A stretch of 64,000 nucleotides of DNA from Paludibacteraceae bacterium (GTDB taxonomy: Bacteria > Bacteroidota > Bacteroidia > Bacteroidales > Paludibacteraceae): the NCBI GenBank assembly GCA_018433525.1, contig JAHDRA010000012.1:116588-180587 (forward strand), written 5' to 3'. The notes under the pieces were generated by a model. The model searched no databases and was not told the DNA's origin. It saw only the letters and a program-made list of their open reading frames with translations. The position numbers were made by a program, and so were the translations under genes. Below, piece by piece: positions 54,248 through 62,533 of this stretch (positions are counted from its first letter, which is position 1; each line of letters begins with the position of its first letter).

Positions 54248-57067
54248 CTATAATTTATCCCCTGTGCCTGTTAAGCAAGTAAGTTTTAATTTATAGGAAG
54301 CTAATCTGCCTCGTGGTTCAATTTTTACCGGGACACCGGCAGGAGCACTGTATCTAAGAAAAAGTATATCGCCCTGAATCTGCCAATGCACAGTTACCAA
54401 TCCTTTTGGGTGTGGTACCGATCCCTTAGCCCACAATACGGATTCACTTTGTGGACGTATGTATATGGTATCGGGTGATAAATAACCCGGAAATCCCAGA
54501 TCGACACCTAATACCTGCGAGCTCATGTAATAAGTTGGTGAGCTTGACCATGCGTGGCTAATTGTTGATTTCCCGTCGCGATTGAAATCTTCCCAAGTTA
54601 AATCGTTGCCTTCTATCACCATTTTACCCCAGTGTTTGCGAATAAATTTTTCGGCTGTACAAACATTGCCAGCCTGATAAAGAGATGCTAACACATAAAA
54701 ACCGCCATAAGACGTGGTTAGCTGTTTCGAGTTTACCGGTTCGCCGATATTGATAACCGCGTCATTAAACCACTTTTGAATTTGCTCTTCTTGCCTCATG
54801 GAAGGTATTTTCCATACTGATGCCAAAGAACTTGAGATGACATGTCTTGTAGGAAGCACCTTATTGTTTTTAAAACCATCCACAAAATTGCCCGACTTTT
54901 CGTCCCAGCATTTAGTCAGTATAATTTCTTTTATTTCATTCGAAATAGATTTGAATTCAGAAGCATCGGCAGGCTGTCCAAGCATATTTGCTATATGGGA
55001 TAAGTTGTCGGAGGCAGCATAAACATAGGATTGTATAGCCGTTAAGTCAGCCGATTTGTCAATGTTTATCCATTCCAAAAAAACATGATCCAGACGATAG
55101 AAATCATCTTTTTGCCTGCTCTTATGCAATTTTCTCAGGTAGTTGGCGTAAATGGGATAAACTTCACGGGCAAAATCCAAATCGTTGAACTGACGAATAT
55201 ACCAACAGGCAATGATAATATTCAGAACCGTATAGTCAGAGTGAATCGTAGGTGCCAAATCCGAATAAGTTTTACTGTATTGCTGATTAAACATGCGTAT
55301 AGATTGTTTTGCTAATCGAGGATCGCCACTCACTGCTAAAGTTGTTGCTAATTCGGGGAACAAATCGCCTACATAATGACCACGTTCGCGAAATGGTGTA
55401 TCGATATACGTATCTTCGGCACAAACACGCAGGGTACGCCATCCCATTTCCCATATATCATTCATTAGAGGATCGGAACAGCTAAAACTTCCTGTCTTTT
55501 CAAAATCGTAAATCTGACTTTTCAGGCCTGCACTTTTTAGAATTACAGGCTGTGAATGATTGCTTACACCTACTTGTAAATACCTCATCCCGAAAGGACG
55601 GAAAGTTTCGAAATACGAACTTCCATCTGAGATAAAACGGGCAATTGCATTAATTTCGAATCGGTTATATAAAGTTACAAGAGAGTCTTTATTTAAATCT
55701 TCGCTCCAAACTAAATCGAAAACTGTACCTGCGGGAGCTTCTACATTGAGAAATATTCGCCCCAGATGAATTGACCCAAAATCGTAAGTAACAGCTTGAT
55801 GTGTGTTGGCAGGAATAATAATATTTTCAGTTTCGAGTACAGCTATGGGTAATTTTTTCTTGTTTAACCAGGCTATTGCTTTGGCAGGATTCAACATAGG
55901 AGCTGTACCAGATGTATGCAGCCATTTTAATTTCAGCTTTTCGGGATTTTCGGGACACTTATCGTTGGGAACAAAAGTATTAATTTTTTCCTTTTCGATG
56001 GGTTCTGTCAATGCAAAACGTATAGTATCGTTAAGTTTGCGTCGAATCGAAAATTGTAAATCTGCATCGGGAGGGACTGCAAGCATACCATCCAGATTCG
56101 ACCAGATAATTTCCTGTACTGAAAAGTAACTGTTCCAACCTTTTTTTAAACGCACTTTTGCATTACTTCTGAACGGTTTTTCAGGCTGTTTTACACCTTC
56201 GATAAGCTGTCCATTTATCCAATACTTACCCCAACTGAATCCAAAGTTCACATCTTTTTCTTCGTTAGAATAAATATAAGAATAACATAAAATTGCACGC
56301 AAATCGGAAGGGTTTTCGGTGTTTTCGTAATACGAAGATATATTATAGACACATTCGTCGGAGCTTAGGTTAAGTCTGTTCACCACAAATTTCGGCAAAA
56401 TTGCATCATTAGTTAATAACGGAATTGTACGGGGACGTAATTTTCCAAAATAGCTTTGATTCTTTAATAATACGGGTTTCATCCATTTATCAGGTTTTAT
56501 TTTTTCAGCTTTAAAATTATCAGGTTCAGCCAAGTTATCTAAAATTTCAACCGGTCCCTGTGCAAAGGAAAAACGAGGTGAAAAAGGGTTGTAACCTAAT
56601 GCTTTCCTACAAATCCAATTACCTGATGTTGCCAGCGAAACTGTATTGCTTTTATCCTGAATATTGCCCCAGGCAATGAAACCTGCTGTACCCATAGGAA
56701 TCTGATAGGTATGAATGCCGATACTATGAACTTTTACAGCAATTACATTTTGTCCTGTTTTTAAATATGGCGCAATATTTATGCTATCGTAGTATGGCTG
56801 TGTTTCGTAACTACGAATTGGCCCGAAATTAACAAAAGTGCCATTCACAAAAAGATTGTAAAGTGATTTTGCATACAGATAAATGATTGCATTCTGTGGC
56901 ACTTCTATCAATTGGAATTCATTCCGGAAATAGGCATATACATTTCGGCCTTCACCTGTTTGATCAATCCATACATAAGAAGGTTCAACTGTTTGAATTT
57001 TGCTCATGGGAAACAACGTATTAAGTTGAGCCAAAAAAAGAAGTAATATTAAAATTCTGGTTTGCAT
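54248..57067 (-). CDS. GH78-type alpha-L-rhamnosidase
   Basis: This is a 939-residue glycosidase with a signal peptide (about 1-20). N-terminal beta-sandwich modules (about 30-460, AIIYLYAKSLYNLFVNGTFVNFGPIRSYETQPYYDS) precede the (alpha/alpha)6 barrel (about 520-860) and a C-terminal sandwich. The GH78 acid cluster is intact: Asp556, Glu561 and Asp568 in DTPFRERGHYVGD, the same spacing as Asp567/Glu572/Asp579 of the Bacillus enzyme RhaB. The later Glu lies in LTWEDFNRDGKST. It would release alpha-L-rhamnose from plant or algal glycans. No T9SS domain is present, so periplasmic. Confidence 0.86.
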   Translation of the reverse strand: MQTRILILLLFLAQLNTLFPMSKIQTVEPSYVWIDQTGEGRNVYAYFRNEFQLIEVPQNAIIYLYAKSLYNLFVNGTFVNFGPIRSYETQPYYDSINIAPYLKTGQNVIAVKVHSIGIHTYQIPMGTAGFIAWGNIQDKSNTVSLATSGNWICRKALGYNPFSPRFSFAQGPVEILDNLAEPDNFKAEKIKPDKWMKPVLLKNQSYFGKLRPRTIPLLTNDAILPKFVVNRLNLSSDECVYNISSYYENTENPSDLRAILCYSYIYSNEEKDVNFGFSWGKYWINGQLIEGVKQPEKPFRSNAKVRLKKGWNSYFSVQEIIWSNLDGMLAVPPDADLQFSIRRKLNDTIRFALTEPIEKEKINTFVPNDKCPENPEKLKLKWLHTSGTAPMLNPAKAIAWLNKKKLPIAVLETENIIIPANTHQAVTYDFGSIHLGRIFLNVEAPAGTVFDLVWSEDLNKDSLVTLYNRFEINAIARFISDGSSYFETFRPFGMRYLQVGVSNHSQPVILKSAGLKSQIYDFEKTGSFSCSDPLMNDIWEMGWRTLRVCAEDTYIDTPFRERGHYVGDLFPELATTLAVSGDPRLAKQSIRMFNQQYSKTYSDLAPTIHSDYTVLNIIIACWYIRQFNDLDFAREVYPIYANYLRKLHKSRQKDDFYRLDHVFLEWINIDKSADLTAIQSYVYAASDNLSHIANMLGQPADASEFKSISNEIKEIILTKCWDEKSGNFVDGFKNNKVLPTRHVISSSLASVWKIPSMRQEEQIQKWFNDAVINIGEPVNSKQLTTSYGGFYVLASLYQAGNVCTAEKFIRKHWGKMVIEGNDLTWEDFNRDGKSTISHAWSSSPTYYMSSQVLGVDLGFPGYLSPDTIYIRPQSESVLWAKGSVPHPKGLVTVHWQIQGDILFLRYSAPAGVPVKIEPRGRLASYKLKLTCLTGTGDKL

Positions 57068-57119
57068 TCTGATTTCTATTTGTTTTTTTAAATTCTTTAA
57101 TATGCTTTATTTAAAATAC

Positions 57120-57949
57120 ATTTTGTTCCTTAATAAGTCTCAAACAAGTTTCATTTTTATCAATGTCAATTATCCGTATTACATATATATTATCGAAACT
57201 GCAATTTTCGATAACACAGGCATTATTGATACTCAGCTCGTGGTCGGTTTGGTGCCGGAAAACCACATTTCAAATGGTTAATACATTTAGCTACAAACCA
57301 TAACTGAGCTCTGCACCTTCGATAAGGTATTGATTTGTTGCGCTTACCGGCGGTATAACATAAACTTTCCCTTCGAATAAATCTATTCGCCGATTGTATA
57401 TAATTCTTCGAATGTATTATCGATATAAAATTTCCAACCATCTGCTGAATATTCAGCAACAGACGCTGGAATTTTTAGCTTGTCGGGAGAAAAGGATGCT
57501 GTAATTGTTGGTGTTTCGAACCACCAGCTCCATCTGCGCCAGCGCATAGTGGACTCTTTCCAGTAATTATCGGCTATTGCACTGTGAGCTGCAAGTTTTG
57601 AACAACTGAGTGTAAGGCTTCCGTTTAGCTCAGTGATGCTGTCAATATTCATCCATCCACTATTGGGCCAACGGGCAACCAACATCAGCTTTCCGTTTAC
57701 AAACAAATTGGAAGACTTTGATATATTGCCCGATATCAGGATATTATTCTTGTAAGTACTCCAGCCTGTATTGACATTACTTCCACTCACAACAGGTTTT
57801 GGTAGGTTCTGAACGCCAAAAGCATCGAAAATAAGATTCGATGATGAACCATTGCTATTGTCGCCTGATGAAGGTATGTAAATAGTTTTTGGATAAAGCG
57901 CAAAAGCATTTATCAACATTACCAAAAATAAAAATACTTTTTTGTGCAT
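57120..57949 (-). pseudogene. Broken right-handed beta-helix protein
   Basis: An intact N-terminal part (start MHKKVFLFLVMLINAFALYPKTIYIPSSGD at 57949) reads to a stop at 57383, about 189 codons. In another frame of the same strand the homology-like text goes on: IDLFEGKVYVIPP, LIEGAELSYGL, stop codons, then FRHQTDHELSINNACVIENCSF. The last part is a typical parallel beta-helix rung series of large secreted pectin- or polysaccharide-active proteins. So a frameshift near 57390 plus later stops and a deletion have killed the gene. It lies upstream of, and in line with, GH78 and the modular glycosidase. Confidence 0.65.
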
Positions 57950-58176
57950 TCGATTTAAATTAAAATAGATTATTTTTTTTACCACACAGAATACTGTAAT
58001 TTGCATTTTATATCAGCTTTAGATAAAAATGAGACAGAAAGAACAGCAAAGCAAATAGTGGATTTCTTATTCATCGTTGTGCTCGTAATAAAATTAATTT
58101 CGGTAAGTACAAAAATACGTGAAAAAGTAGAGTTTTAATAATCTTTTTTTGACCAATATTGATATTTAAGTTCCAT

Positions 58177-58625
58177 TTACCCATAAAACTCATTGAAATA
58201 TATAAATTTATGTATGAAAAGTATTAACCTATTCGTAACAATGTGCTTAATTTTGTTTGCTGCATCAAAATTTTTTATTTTTATTTCATCCCAAAGACGT
58301 CTTGTTGGATTAACTTCATGACTATAAGTTAATTGCTGTATGAAATGTATATTTCCGAACACTCTTAAACCTTTTGCTTTGTACCATCCTGCTCCATCTA
58401 TCTGCATGATAATTTCAAATTCCTTAAATTCATTGGATACATTTTCTAAAAATAAACTCATCATTTCGGTATTTGCATACAGTAATATTAAAGAACTAAT
58501 GTGGCCTAACTTCAAACATATTCCTGCATAAACATAAAAACTTTCTCTTACCACTTGTTTTGCTACCAGAGGACGAACCTGCTTGGGTGCCCAACAACTC
58601 CTTGAATTATTTACTCTTCTAAATC
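58177..58625 (-). pseudogene. IS630-type transposase remnant (C-terminal half)
   Basis: The open frame of 125 codons, extendable upstream in frame through RSCWAPKQVRPLVAKQVVRES, matches the pattern of IS630-family DDE transposases: YANTEMMSLFL, FEIIMQIDGAGWYKAKGLRV (catalytic Asp region), and NPTRRLWDEIKIKNF (normally ELNPIEHLWDEIK, with the last catalytic Glu). The catalytic NPxExLW motif is altered to NPTRRLW and the N-terminal half is missing, so it is dead. Confidence 0.7.
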
Positions 58626-58647
58626 ATCTTTTTGGTTTGAATTTAAG

Positions 58648-58740
58648 ATACAAATTGTTGACTTGATAAACGCTATGTTTTACCAAGTCAACAATAATTT
58701 AATACAAAAATGGTTTTTTAAAGCTCGACTAATTAACAAT
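58648..58740 (-). repeat. ~90-bp repeat, copy 1 (short copy)
   Basis: This is about 90% identical to 61635-61725. It contains TTGTTGACTTG and CAAGTCAACAA as an internal inverted repeat, then TTTAATACAAAAATGG and TCGACTAATTA. In copy 2 the same sequence joins a group II intron-like segment; here that segment is missing and the repeat abuts the IS630 remnant. Confidence 0.8.
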
Positions 58741-58777
58741 TATAGATTACAAATTCATTGATTAACAAGGCTTTGCA

Positions 58778-58936
58778 TTAGAAACCCTCGCTTCGATGGA
58801 AGCAGATGCCACACATGCAACAGTTACACGTCATTACGAACTTCAACAACAAGGAAAAAAAACTTCTACTAATCCTATTACTTCCATTTTTGCTTGGACG
58901 CGCCGACTGGTAAAGGGCAGAAAACTGGAAAGATAA
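58778..58936 (+). pseudogene. Fragment of NADP-type isocitrate dehydrogenase
   Basis: One frame reads [20 protein letters not shown], then [20 protein letters not shown], then [12 protein letters not shown] and a stop. HxTVTRHY...GKxTSTNPIxSIFAWTRxLxxRxKL is the conserved segment of homodimeric (type II) NADP-isocitrate dehydrogenase. Only about 50 codons remain and both flanks are unrelated, so it is an orphan fragment. Confidence 0.75.
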
Positions 58937-59079
58937 ATAAAAAAATTAACTCTTTCCGAAACATTCTGTTCATATCAATTTTCAAATAATGAAATATTCG
59001 CGTAACCAATTGATAACATTACCCTCTTACTTTTGCCATAGAATTAAAAACAAATTACTAACTAAAAAATTACATTTAA

Positions 59080-60894
59080 ATGAAAACAAATTGGCATCAT
59101 TTAATTTTCGTTGCATTGTTGTGCATAGCAGCAAGTGTATTTTCAGTGAAAGCACAAGGAAAATATACTGCAACAGATTTCCATCAACATACTACTTATT
59201 CTGATGGAAGTTATACGTTTGGCTACATGATGGAAAAGAACAATCATTTTGGATTGGATTGGTGGGTGAACAGTGAACACGGAGGTGGATTTGACAGATG
59301 GGGATTTGCATCCGGAGCCGATTTAGGTACGGAAGTAAGCTGGTCGGAAGCAGGTATCGAAAAGTTGGGGAAAGCAAACGGAGAAAAGATGTGGAGATGG
59401 CAATCGTTGCGCGACTGGTCGTTCAGAGATGTAATGCTTTACAGAAAAGTATATCCAAACAAAACGATTATTCAGGGTTTTGAATGGAATGCACCCGGAC
59501 ATGAACATGTAGATGTTTGTATTATTAACAACCAGTTTGATGAAAACCTAGAGAATTGTCTTCCTATTGCCGAATTTGAATACAAATTTGACAACAATGA
59601 TTCAGATAATTCAAATCCCAATGGTTGGACAAAAGGTACAAATACAGGAAAAGCTAAAACATTGGAAGCCATTCAATGGTTGCAAACGAATTATCCGAAT
59701 ACTTCATGGGTTATTCCTACACACCCCGAAAGAGCCAATGCTTTCAAAATTGAAGATTTTCGTAATATGAACAATGCTGGTCCTTCCGTATGTTTTGGTT
59801 TTGACAGTCAGCCCGGCCATCAGAAAGAACCTAATCGCGGCGGTTATAGAACTACTTCTTATGGAGCTAATGGTGTAGGAGCTACATGGGGAGGAACCGG
59901 ATACTTTGCTGCTAAAGTAGGAGGTGTATGGGATGCTCTGTTGAGTGAAGGACGCAAATGGTGGTTGTTTGCCAACTCTGATTGTCATTTTAATGATAAT
60001 GATTTCTTCCCAGGTGAATATCAGAAAACAAAAGTATTTGTAAGCAATCCTAAAAATCCACAATCGCTCGTTGATGGCCTTCGTTCGGGTAACTCTTATG
60101 TGGTAATGGGAGATTTAATCGATTCATTAAGTTTTACTGTTGGTTCGGCAAAAATGGGTGAAACTTTTGTTACTGCGGATAACAATGTGGTTGTTAATAT
60201 TATTGTGCATGATCCTCAAGTTAATAACATTCATAATACCTATTCTGCTTTAAAAAATCCTGAACTGGATCACATAGACTTGATAGCTGGGAAAGTAACT
60301 TCACTTATTGACCCACAAAGTCCTGATTACAAAGTCGATAGTGTAACAACAACTACTGTAATCGCACGATTTGGCAAATCAGTTCATACTGATGCCAATG
60401 GTATCACGACAATTCCGTGGGAAGATCTTGGAAATGGATATTTTAAAATTACTTACACGGTAAATTTAAATAATCAAAACATGTATTTCCGTTTGCGTGG
60501 AACGCATCACGCTTTCGGAGATCCCAATGCCGAGATAGACGACAAGGGAAATCCTCTGGTTGATCCGTTTGGCCAAAATACTGCCGAAGAAGCTTTTAAC
60601 GACCTCTGGTTTTACAGCAATCCTATTTTTGTAACAAAAAGTAATCAAGCCCGAATTTCTTCTCCTAAATTAGAAAATATCCACATTTATCCCAACCCTA
60701 CAAAAGATATGCTTTTAATTCAGTTTACTGAACCTCAAACAGGCCTCATAAAGTTTGTAGATATGTCAGGTAAATGTGTTCTGCAATCAGAAATCAAAAA
60801 TTCGGTTCAAGAACAAATTTCTTGCAGTTCTTTGCCAAAGGGATTGTATTTTGTAAAAATCAACAACTTAATACAGAAAGTAATATTGGAATAA
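59080..60894 (+). CDS. T9SS-secreted PHP-domain protein
   Basis: This is a 604-residue secreted protein. A signal peptide (about 1-26, ending VKAQ) is followed by a PHP-like metal-dependent phosphoesterase domain (about 30-345). Metal-site stretches are DFHQHTTYSDGS (HxH plus Asp), WWVNSEHGGGF, GFEWNAPGHEHVDV, IPTHPER and FANSDCHFND. A beta-sandwich region (about 350-515) comes next, then a T9SS sorting domain (about 530-604, IHIYPNPTKDMLLIQF). PHP domains hydrolyse phosphoesters. Secreted relatives are common in Bacteroidota, but their substrate is generally unknown. A -7-like TACTTTTG lies at 59028-59035. Confidence 0.8.
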   Translation: MKTNWHHLIFVALLCIAASVFSVKAQGKYTATDFHQHTTYSDGSYTFGYMMEKNNHFGLDWWVNSEHGGGFDRWGFASGADLGTEVSWSEAGIEKLGKANGEKMWRWQSLRDWSFRDVMLYRKVYPNKTIIQGFEWNAPGHEHVDVCIINNQFDENLENCLPIAEFEYKFDNNDSDNSNPNGWTKGTNTGKAKTLEAIQWLQTNYPNTSWVIPTHPERANAFKIEDFRNMNNAGPSVCFGFDSQPGHQKEPNRGGYRTTSYGANGVGATWGGTGYFAAKVGGVWDALLSEGRKWWLFANSDCHFNDNDFFPGEYQKTKVFVSNPKNPQSLVDGLRSGNSYVVMGDLIDSLSFTVGSAKMGETFVTADNNVVVNIIVHDPQVNNIHNTYSALKNPELDHIDLIAGKVTSLIDPQSPDYKVDSVTTTTVIARFGKSVHTDANGITTIPWEDLGNGYFKITYTVNLNNQNMYFRLRGTHHAFGDPNAEIDDKGNPLVDPFGQNTAEEAFNDLWFYSNPIFVTKSNQARISSPKLENIHIYPNPTKDMLLIQFTEPQTGLIKFVDMSGKCVLQSEIKNSVQEQISCSSLPKGLYFVKINNLIQKVILE

Positions 60895-60918
60895 TTAATG
60901 ATTAATTGATTTATATCA

Positions 60919-61013
60919 AACCCTCATGTATTGCATACACAAATACGAATGAATATGATATTCAGACATGAGGGTTCTATCAGACCTTTAAAAAATAAAT
61001 TATATTCTGATGA
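60919..61013. repeat. Dispersed ~100-bp structured repeat, copy B
   Basis: This copy starts 24 bases after the PHP gene stop. The outer stem AACCCTCATGT (60919-60929) / ACATGAGGGTT (60966-60976) is perfect. The later AAATTATATTC (60997-61007) can partly pair with GAATATGATATT (60951-60962). It shares about three quarters of its bases with copy A at 37616. Confidence 0.8.
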
Positions 61014-61082
61014 AAGATTAAATTGTTAAAATTTTTAATAATCTTATTATCAAATATATATAACACTTACGATCAAAAGAGG

Positions 61083-61112
61083 GTGTCCCAAAAGGGCACT
61101 TTCTTTTTCTCT
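61083..61112 (+). terminator. Terminator-like hairpin with T-rich tail
   Basis: GTGTCCC (61083-61089), an AAAA loop and GGGCAC (61094-61099) are followed by TTTCTTTTTCT. It may end the PHP transcript. The GGGTGTCCCAAAAG wording also resembles ends of some insertion sequences, so it could be an IS-end relic. Confidence 0.5.
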
Positions 61113-61128
61113 ACTCAAAAATTTAAAG

Positions 61129-61249
61129 TAAATTAACCCCACACGGTCAATTTCTTGCAGAAAAACGGTCTGTTTCAGTAGAAAAGTATCTAAATTTTGA
61201 TTATTATTAACAATCAGGGAACGGATTCTCTGCAATGTGGGTTAATTTA
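61129..61249. repeat. Imperfect inverted repeat pair
   Basis: TAAATTAACCCCACA (61129-61143) and TGTGGGTTAATTTA (61236-61249) pair except for one extra C, enclosing about 92 bases. This could be the footprint of a small mobile element next to the intron-like remnant. Confidence 0.5.
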
Positions 61250-61250
61250 A

Positions 61251-61718
61251 AAGATTCGGACCTTCTTCTGTTTTTCAACAGAATACTATGTCCTCTGTTG
61301 ACTTCTTGTAAGGCCTAAAATACATCGTTGCATTTCTTGCACTGCTGATGCACCCTACAAGACCTCTCGGGATATAAGATATTAAACTTTCACTGCGTTC
61401 TGCCTGATTTACTCTTCTTGAGTTACGGTTGAATTTCGGGCGTTCCCAATCCATAGCTCGGTTACCCTCTCTTTAGAGCCTTCTATCAGATTTCTGTTCG
61501 TCAAAACGTCAGCTTTGCTAATGGCTTCTTTCAGATTTGAGGTCGCCCGCATCACCCTTGCCATTCGCTAATGTTTCCTATCAACTCGGCACATACCGGA
61601 ACTCGCATCCTGCAAGCTTAATACCATGCCCGACATACAAAATTGTTGACTTGATTAACGCTACGTTTTACCAAGTCAACAATTCTTTAATACAAAAATG
61701 GGCTTTTTAAGGTTCGAC
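61251..61718 (-). ncRNA. Probable group II intron 5' (domain I) remnant
   Basis: Read on the - strand, the segment has the look of group II intron domain I: GTCGAACC at the 5' edge (compare GUGYG), GGGCATGGTATTAAGCTTGC, GCGAATGGCAAGGGTG, GACGAACAGAAATCTGATA and GAGCTATGGATT. No maturase reading frame and no recognisable domains V/VI follow, so it is truncated. The identification is from remembered sequence style of bacterial introns and needs a covariance search. This explains why 61251-61718 holds no protein gene. Confidence 0.5.
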
Positions 61719-61725
61719 TAATTAT
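61635..61725 (-). repeat. ~90-bp repeat, copy 2 (attached to the intron-like remnant)
   Basis: This is the partner of 58648-58740. The internal inverted repeat TTGTTGACTTG / CAAGTCAACAA is conserved. The stop codon of the lipoprotein gene (61718-61720) lies inside this repeat, so the element borders, and may have trimmed, that gene. Confidence 0.8.
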
Positions 61726-62485
61726 TAAATTCCTCATATGTATAAACATAATTTTCATACCAATCACTACCCGAGCGGATTACTTTTTTCACCCTTCCAT
61801 CATCATAAAATTCAAAAGAAATTGCAGTAAAGTTTTCACTGTTTGACCATTGAACTTTAGTATTCAGGTTCTTACATGCTTTTCCGAATAAACCTGTATG
61901 GGCTTGCCAATCAGCGATATAAGTGTCATTAAAAACCTGGTAAATCTTGCCAATATTTTCACCTGTTGAAAATGTAAAATTTTTGACTCTATCACCACGT
62001 GTAAAAGATGTTATATTACCATTAATAATCGTAAATAAAGATTTTAGCTCTGGGGTTCCATAATCTTCATATATTTTGGACATTAATCCGTTGTTATCAT
62101 ATTCAAAGATTACATCACCACCGTCTCCCCAGATATTTTCAATTTTTGAAACATAACCGGCAGCATTCAGAATCCAGGTTCTGTTTTTGTTGGCTTCCTC
62201 ACGGATAAGATTTACTTTTCCGGGCTGACTCCAATCCAGGTTAAACTCTTCAGTCCAATCTTCTCCCGTTTCCACAACTTTTGTTACGCGACCCTGAGCA
62301 TCGTAGGTGTAAGCGTAACTGGTACTGCCTGGACCACTTCCCCAATCATACTCAAATGTCATCGTTTTAATACGCATTTCTTTTGTTTCGTCCGGATCAT
62401 CAATCGGATCTTTCGGATCACAAGAAGTAAAACTAATTAAACTAACACAGGCCATGATAAACAGCCAATAAAAATTCTTTTTCAT
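61718..62485 (-). CDS. Lipoprotein with YD/RHS-like repeats
   Basis: This is a 255-residue lipoprotein (lipobox ISFTSC, Cys near 22, followed by DPKDPIDDPDE). The body has YD-repeat-like strands: YTYDAQGRVTKVVETG, LNAAGYVSKIENIW, FEYDNNGLMSKIYED and FEFYDDGRVKKVIRSG. Similar lipoproteins (DUF4595-like) are common in Bacteroidales, with unknown function. The final codons and stop fall in the intron-associated repeat, so the natural C-terminus may have been longer. Confidence 0.75.
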   Translation of the reverse strand: MKKNFYWLFIMACVSLISFTSCDPKDPIDDPDETKEMRIKTMTFEYDWGSGPGSTSYAYTYDAQGRVTKVVETGEDWTEEFNLDWSQPGKVNLIREEANKNRTWILNAAGYVSKIENIWGDGGDVIFEYDNNGLMSKIYEDYGTPELKSLFTIINGNITSFTRGDRVKNFTFSTGENIGKIYQVFNDTYIADWQAHTGLFGKACKNLNTKVQWSNSENFTAISFEFYDDGRVKKVIRSGSDWYENYVYTYEEFNN

Positions 62486-62533
62486 GATTTCAAATTATTT
62501 AAAGTTCAACAATAGAGATATTTATAATTAAAA

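Noticed and set aside
57979-58074. 31-codon signal-peptide-like ORF (MNKKSTICFAVLSVSFLSK) on the - strand
   Set aside because: Ends after the hydrophobic stretch with no mature protein; may be a relic of a lost gene but cannot be supported.
61050-61235. 61-codon ORF on the - strand in the repeat-rich gap
   Set aside because: Crosses a hairpin and inverted repeat, has no recognisable domain; probably chance or an IS-end relic.
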